A stretch of DNA of 64,000 bases, taken from Panorpa germanica. Lineage: Eukaryota > Arthropoda > Insecta > Mecoptera > Panorpidae. A program made the position numbers and the translations under genes. Positions 60,501 to 64,000 of this stretch are shown here, piece by piece. The DNA is taken from positions 28,220,759-28,284,758 of the forward strand of contig OY783204.1 in the NCBI GenBank assembly GCA_963678705.1. The letters run 5' to 3'. Each line of letters opens with the position of its first letter. Position 1 is the first letter of the stretch. The notes beneath the pieces were generated by a model that saw only the letters and a program-made list of their open reading frames with translations, searched no databases and was not told the DNA's origin.

Positions 60501-61434
60501 AAAATATTATTAACTTCAGAAAATGTTAATATATGTTAAAAGATAATTTCAATTATGTAACTTGACATTATATTTACCAAACAAATTGTATTTAAAGGGT
60601 AAACTTTTTTATATTTGTTTAAATATATGCCCCATGTAGATTACGAGCTTCTTCTTCTATCAAAAACTTCCAATTTTTTAACAAGATTACTAGTTTTCTA
60701 ATAATAACTTTGATGCTATTTCCAATTAAGAATTCTTAAATACACCTCACATGTTTTCTTGTATTTGAACATTACGTAAGACCGCTATACAAAGGTCATT
60801 AGTATTCTTTGATGACAAAGAAACTAACGGATCTAATTATGTGACTCATTTTGAAACCAAATTGAATTTTAATAGAAATTATTTCAATACCTTATCAAAA
60901 AATTGATGGTGAATATATGTAGATATACGAGAACCTATCGCATTGATGTTGTTTTGTGTCTAGTCCATTGTTCTGCGATGTACAGCTAGTTCTATTGAAT
61001 TCATTAATAAGTCACGTAAATTTATAATTGGGATTTTAATTTATGTTTTTGACTTATCATCCATCATGAATATTTTAATAAAGGAACAATGTTTCAAATG
61101 TTATAAAAAATGTTATTGTTCAATATATCTATAAATATGTACAGGGTTTTTTAAATGAGATAATATCTGTTTTAATGTACTTGATTCTGAAAATTTATAT
61201 TTGGCAGGTGTGTGGTGTAAAAGGTACTATTATTATTTTATTTTAATGTTTTTGCCATTAAGCACTAGAGGTTATATATAGAAATATTAGGCAGAAAAAA
61301 GCGATTTTTTAAAAGCATTTCTTGAGAAGACTTTTAAATGTATTAATGTAAAAATTTGTACACATATTATAGTAACTTTTAACTGTATTTTAACATTTTT
61401 TTATTTGTAAAAATAATAATTTGAAAGCTGCTAT

Positions 61435-61850
61435 AGCTGGTCTCCAGGAGCTCCTCTCAAAAAAGGCATCTTACGGTGACCACGATATTTCTGGACTGAA
61501 TCATCTAAAATGAAAAAACCAAACGGATTTCGTTAAAGTAATGTATAATCTAGTAATTAATCGAAGGAATAAGCAAAATATTTTTTTCTGACATAATGGC
61601 GACTTCTCAAAAAGAAAATCGATTTTTGACCAAAATTTTAGCCTTAAATTGTTTATAAAAAACAAAATATTTATCGGTGAAAAGAAACCTTCGATTAATT
61701 ACTAGAAAATATGCTTAAGAAGCTTGTGTTAAAATTTGAGACTGATCGATTCAGCCGTTTCTGAGAAATCTTGGTCACCCATTTTAAAAACACAGTTTTC
61801 AGAAAAAAAATTTTTTCAACTTACATAACTTCGAAAATAATCGCCGGGTT
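61435..61850. repeat. Satellite-like segment with an 18-bp perfect dyad
   Basis: CTAGTAATTAATCGAAGG (61550-61567) and CCTTCGATTAATTACTAG (61688-61705) are exact reverse complements 120 bp apart. The surrounding sequence, such as GGTGACCACGATATTTCTGG and ATCGATTTTTGACCAAAATT, differs in texture from the AT-rich background. Only one copy lies in this window. Confidence 0.55.
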
Positions 61851-61859
61851 TCCGAAAGA

Positions 61860-61925
61860 ATAAGTAAAAATACAAACAAAACAGATAAATTTAAACCCCT
61901 ACTGCTTCTCTCTTCTTGCTACTCT
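61860..61925 (-). mobile_element. Non-LTR fragment sharing sequence with OR-C intron 5
   Basis: AAAACAGATAAATTTAAACC followed by a CTCTC-rich tract matches 18075-18130. It is probably the 3' region of the same LINE family. Confidence 0.55.
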
Positions 61926-63702
61926 CATAAGACAGAAAACAGCGTGACCCACAGTTCTAAAACCACTGATAAATTCGAAATAAAAACAAACGAAAATGTC
62001 ACGTTTTATTTTCTCATATTCCACGCTTATAAACTGCTCTTGGAGTACGTACGCCAAACCTCCATTAATCTCAATCGTTAAAAGCTGTTTTTGCAATAAA
62101 TTTACCATCGAACTTATTGACAGTGTAGAGTTACATAAAAAAATAAAATAATTAACTCATTGTACACTGAAACTTTACAAAAAAATAAAAAAATAAACCA
62201 TACAGGATTTTTCATATAAATAAATTCTTTTCAAGTTGTAACTTGTTAAAAATACTTGAAAAACTTTTTATTATACTTAGAAATTCTATCAAAATGTTTG
62301 AAGTAAAATTGTTTTACTTTTGTAAAAACAATTAATAATTTATTTCAAGTTAAACAACAATTGTTTTATAAATTAATTGAATTTTCGTTTTGTTTTAACA
62401 ACTCAAAGAAACAATATTGTGCTGTGATACAAAGTAGCGAAAAATCTACAGCGGTGGAAAGAGTAACTACAATAAATACTTTATAAACGTTACGTCAATA
62501 TCAAAAATCATTCTGCGACAGTAAAATTATTTTATTTAATTAATAACCTACAGAAACTTGTGCAATTAGTACATTTAGTTTTGATAGGTTCAAAACTAAT
62601 TTCTAGTAACTGAAGACAGTCTTATAAAAAGTCAACTGAGTAAAAAAATAATTCGAAAAGTTTATAAATTTTAATTGTTTTAGTTTCATTCAATGTATTT
62701 TACATTAATTTAAAATTACAGAGCTCTGCAAAAAGTTTTTATTAACATTGGGATCTGTCATTGCCTGTGCGTCGTGTTTTTCACATTGTGTGAGATTTGA
62801 GTTGGAGATAATCTAAGTCTGGTGATTGTTTTACGACGGCTTAGAACTTTCTGAATCTAATCCACATGTATCATCATTAAACAGAGACGAATTCGTGACT
62901 TACTCATAAAATATCACTTTCAATTTGAATTTCAGTTTTGCGGTTATGGTAACTCTGCATGTGACGTCACAGAAGAAATTTTATTCGCAACAAACATAAT
63001 ATATATCCAGTAAATGACGTTTTAATTCAGTTTTTTAGAGCGGATTTCTTTTCCCATTACTTTGTTAAACTGCTACTCGATTAATCATCAGGTTTCGTTT
63101 ATTTGGGTGTTTCCAATCCGCCCCTACCGACCACCACAAGACTATAGTTTACCCCCAACAACATAAACAAAGTTTCCATCAACTTGGATCCGTCAATAAT
63201 TCCCAAGAAAGTCGTCTATTTGCTTTGGTACGAGTATAATTACTTTTAGATAACTTTGAGACATTTTTATTTAATATACAAGTATGTATGTATATCATAT
63301 TCCATATCGTTACACAAAATGCCAATAAAAATGTATGTAAACATAATAAAACGGTCCTTTGATAGAGCCTAAGCCTTTAGCCATATGTTGTTTCCTATAT
63401 AGAATCATCGGAAGTGAATCGGAACTGAAAATCTGAAATAAAACTGGCATTTGTCGTTTGTTGGAAAACCTGCTATGTAAAAAAGACTAAAAACTAAAGG
63501 CCCAATGCTTTATAGAGATATTTTATTCATGACAGCTCCTTTGAAGTTTGCGTGTCTCAAAAAGAAATAAAATATGCTGCTTGTATTTAGAATGTTAAAA
63601 ATTATAAAGGGAATTCATAAAAACGTATACTGTTTTTGCGGTTTTGTAATATAAATGAATATTGAAACTGTAAAAATTTATAATTTACGTAGTTTTCTAT
63701 CC

Positions 63703-64000
63703 ACGAACAATTACGAAAAAATCCCCCGAATTATTACGAAACATTCCCCTCTCCCCTGTCGCAGTCAATCAAAAATATATTCAGTGACAGTGTCGTTTAA
63801 TTTTTGTCAATATTTTTCTTTATAATTAATTAATTAAAAATACGAATTAAAACCTAAAATGTGTTTCAAATTGATAAGTAAATGTTTCTTAACATAGTGC
63901 ACATAAATTATTAGTGACAAACTTATTTTCTGTTAAGGATTTACTTTAAAAAGTTTTATATATTTAGTGAGGTTATATTTTTTTTTCGTTTTGGTGTGCA
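63703..64000 (+). repeat. Dispersed repeat shared with 22354-22665, cut by the window edge
   Basis: Same order of landmarks as the copy near OR-E: AATTACGAAAAA, a CCCCTCTCCCC patch, CAGTGACAGTGTC, a TTTTTGTCAATATTT tract and TTTAGTGAGGTTATATTTTT. It is truncated by the end of the window. Confidence 0.8.

Larger units (their letters stand above)
55120..64000. other. Probable long first intron or intergenic DNA, repeat-rich
   Basis: No further exon is supported. Listed repeats: a dispersed element at 55390-56035, a 122-bp CACTGCG element at 57121, a foldback MITE at 57339, a region with an 18-bp dyad at 61435-61850 and a dispersed repeat at 63703. Between about 57560 and 61400 the sequence is AT-rich with nothing I recognise. 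TTTACCCCC at about 63142 echoes the TTTACCCCCGTCGCA motif of 55393 and 24840. Confidence 0.55.

Overview
This is a eukaryotic window, most likely an insect and probably a beetle. It is AT-rich, its genes are split by GT-AG introns, it is crowded with short DNA-transposon relics and truncated non-LTR retrotransposons, and it carries a tandem array of insect-type odorant receptors (OR, 7tm_6 family). The beetle assignment is an inference from receptor and repeat style, not a proof.

Layout. 1-3.1 kb: repeats only. 3.1-28.8 kb: an OR cluster, all on the + strand. It holds four complete six-exon genes (called OR-A, OR-B, OR-C and OR-E here; 388, 388, 406 and 377 aa) and one isolated first coding exon (OR-D) between OR-C and OR-E. 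The complete genes share one architecture: exon 1 is 440 nt, exon 3 100 nt, exon 4 102 nt, exon 5 75 nt and exon 6 135 nt, with intron phases 2,2,0,0,0. Only exon 2 varies (315, 315, 369, 282 nt), and the change falls in a hydrophilic loop. OR-A and OR-B are a recent tandem duplication that includes the promoter-proximal DNA. 28.8-35.4 kb: intergenic DNA with retrotransposon debris. 35.45-46.3 kb: a six-exon gene for an 880-aa coiled-coil protein that I do not recognise; it has an N-myristoylation-type N-terminus, an acidic Ser/Thr-rich C-terminal half and an apparent GC-AG intron. 46.3-55.0 kb: repeat-rich DNA with a near-perfect 83-bp-arm foldback and a tandem duplication split by a MITE. 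55.05 kb: a signal-peptide first exon of a secreted-protein gene that continues beyond the window. 55.1-64 kb: probably that gene's long first intron, with more repeats.

How the genes relate. The ORs would act in antennal or palp neurons as odour-tuning subunits paired with the co-receptor Orco, which is not in this window. The most interesting point is OR-D: an intact first exon with an intact phase-2 donor and no downstream exons of its own, placed 3.1 kb upstream of the equivalent exon of OR-E. It is either a stranded duplicate or an alternative first exon spliced onto the OR-E exons. Several families of short inverted-repeat elements recur across the window and sit in OR introns, in introns of the coiled-coil gene and in intergenic DNA.
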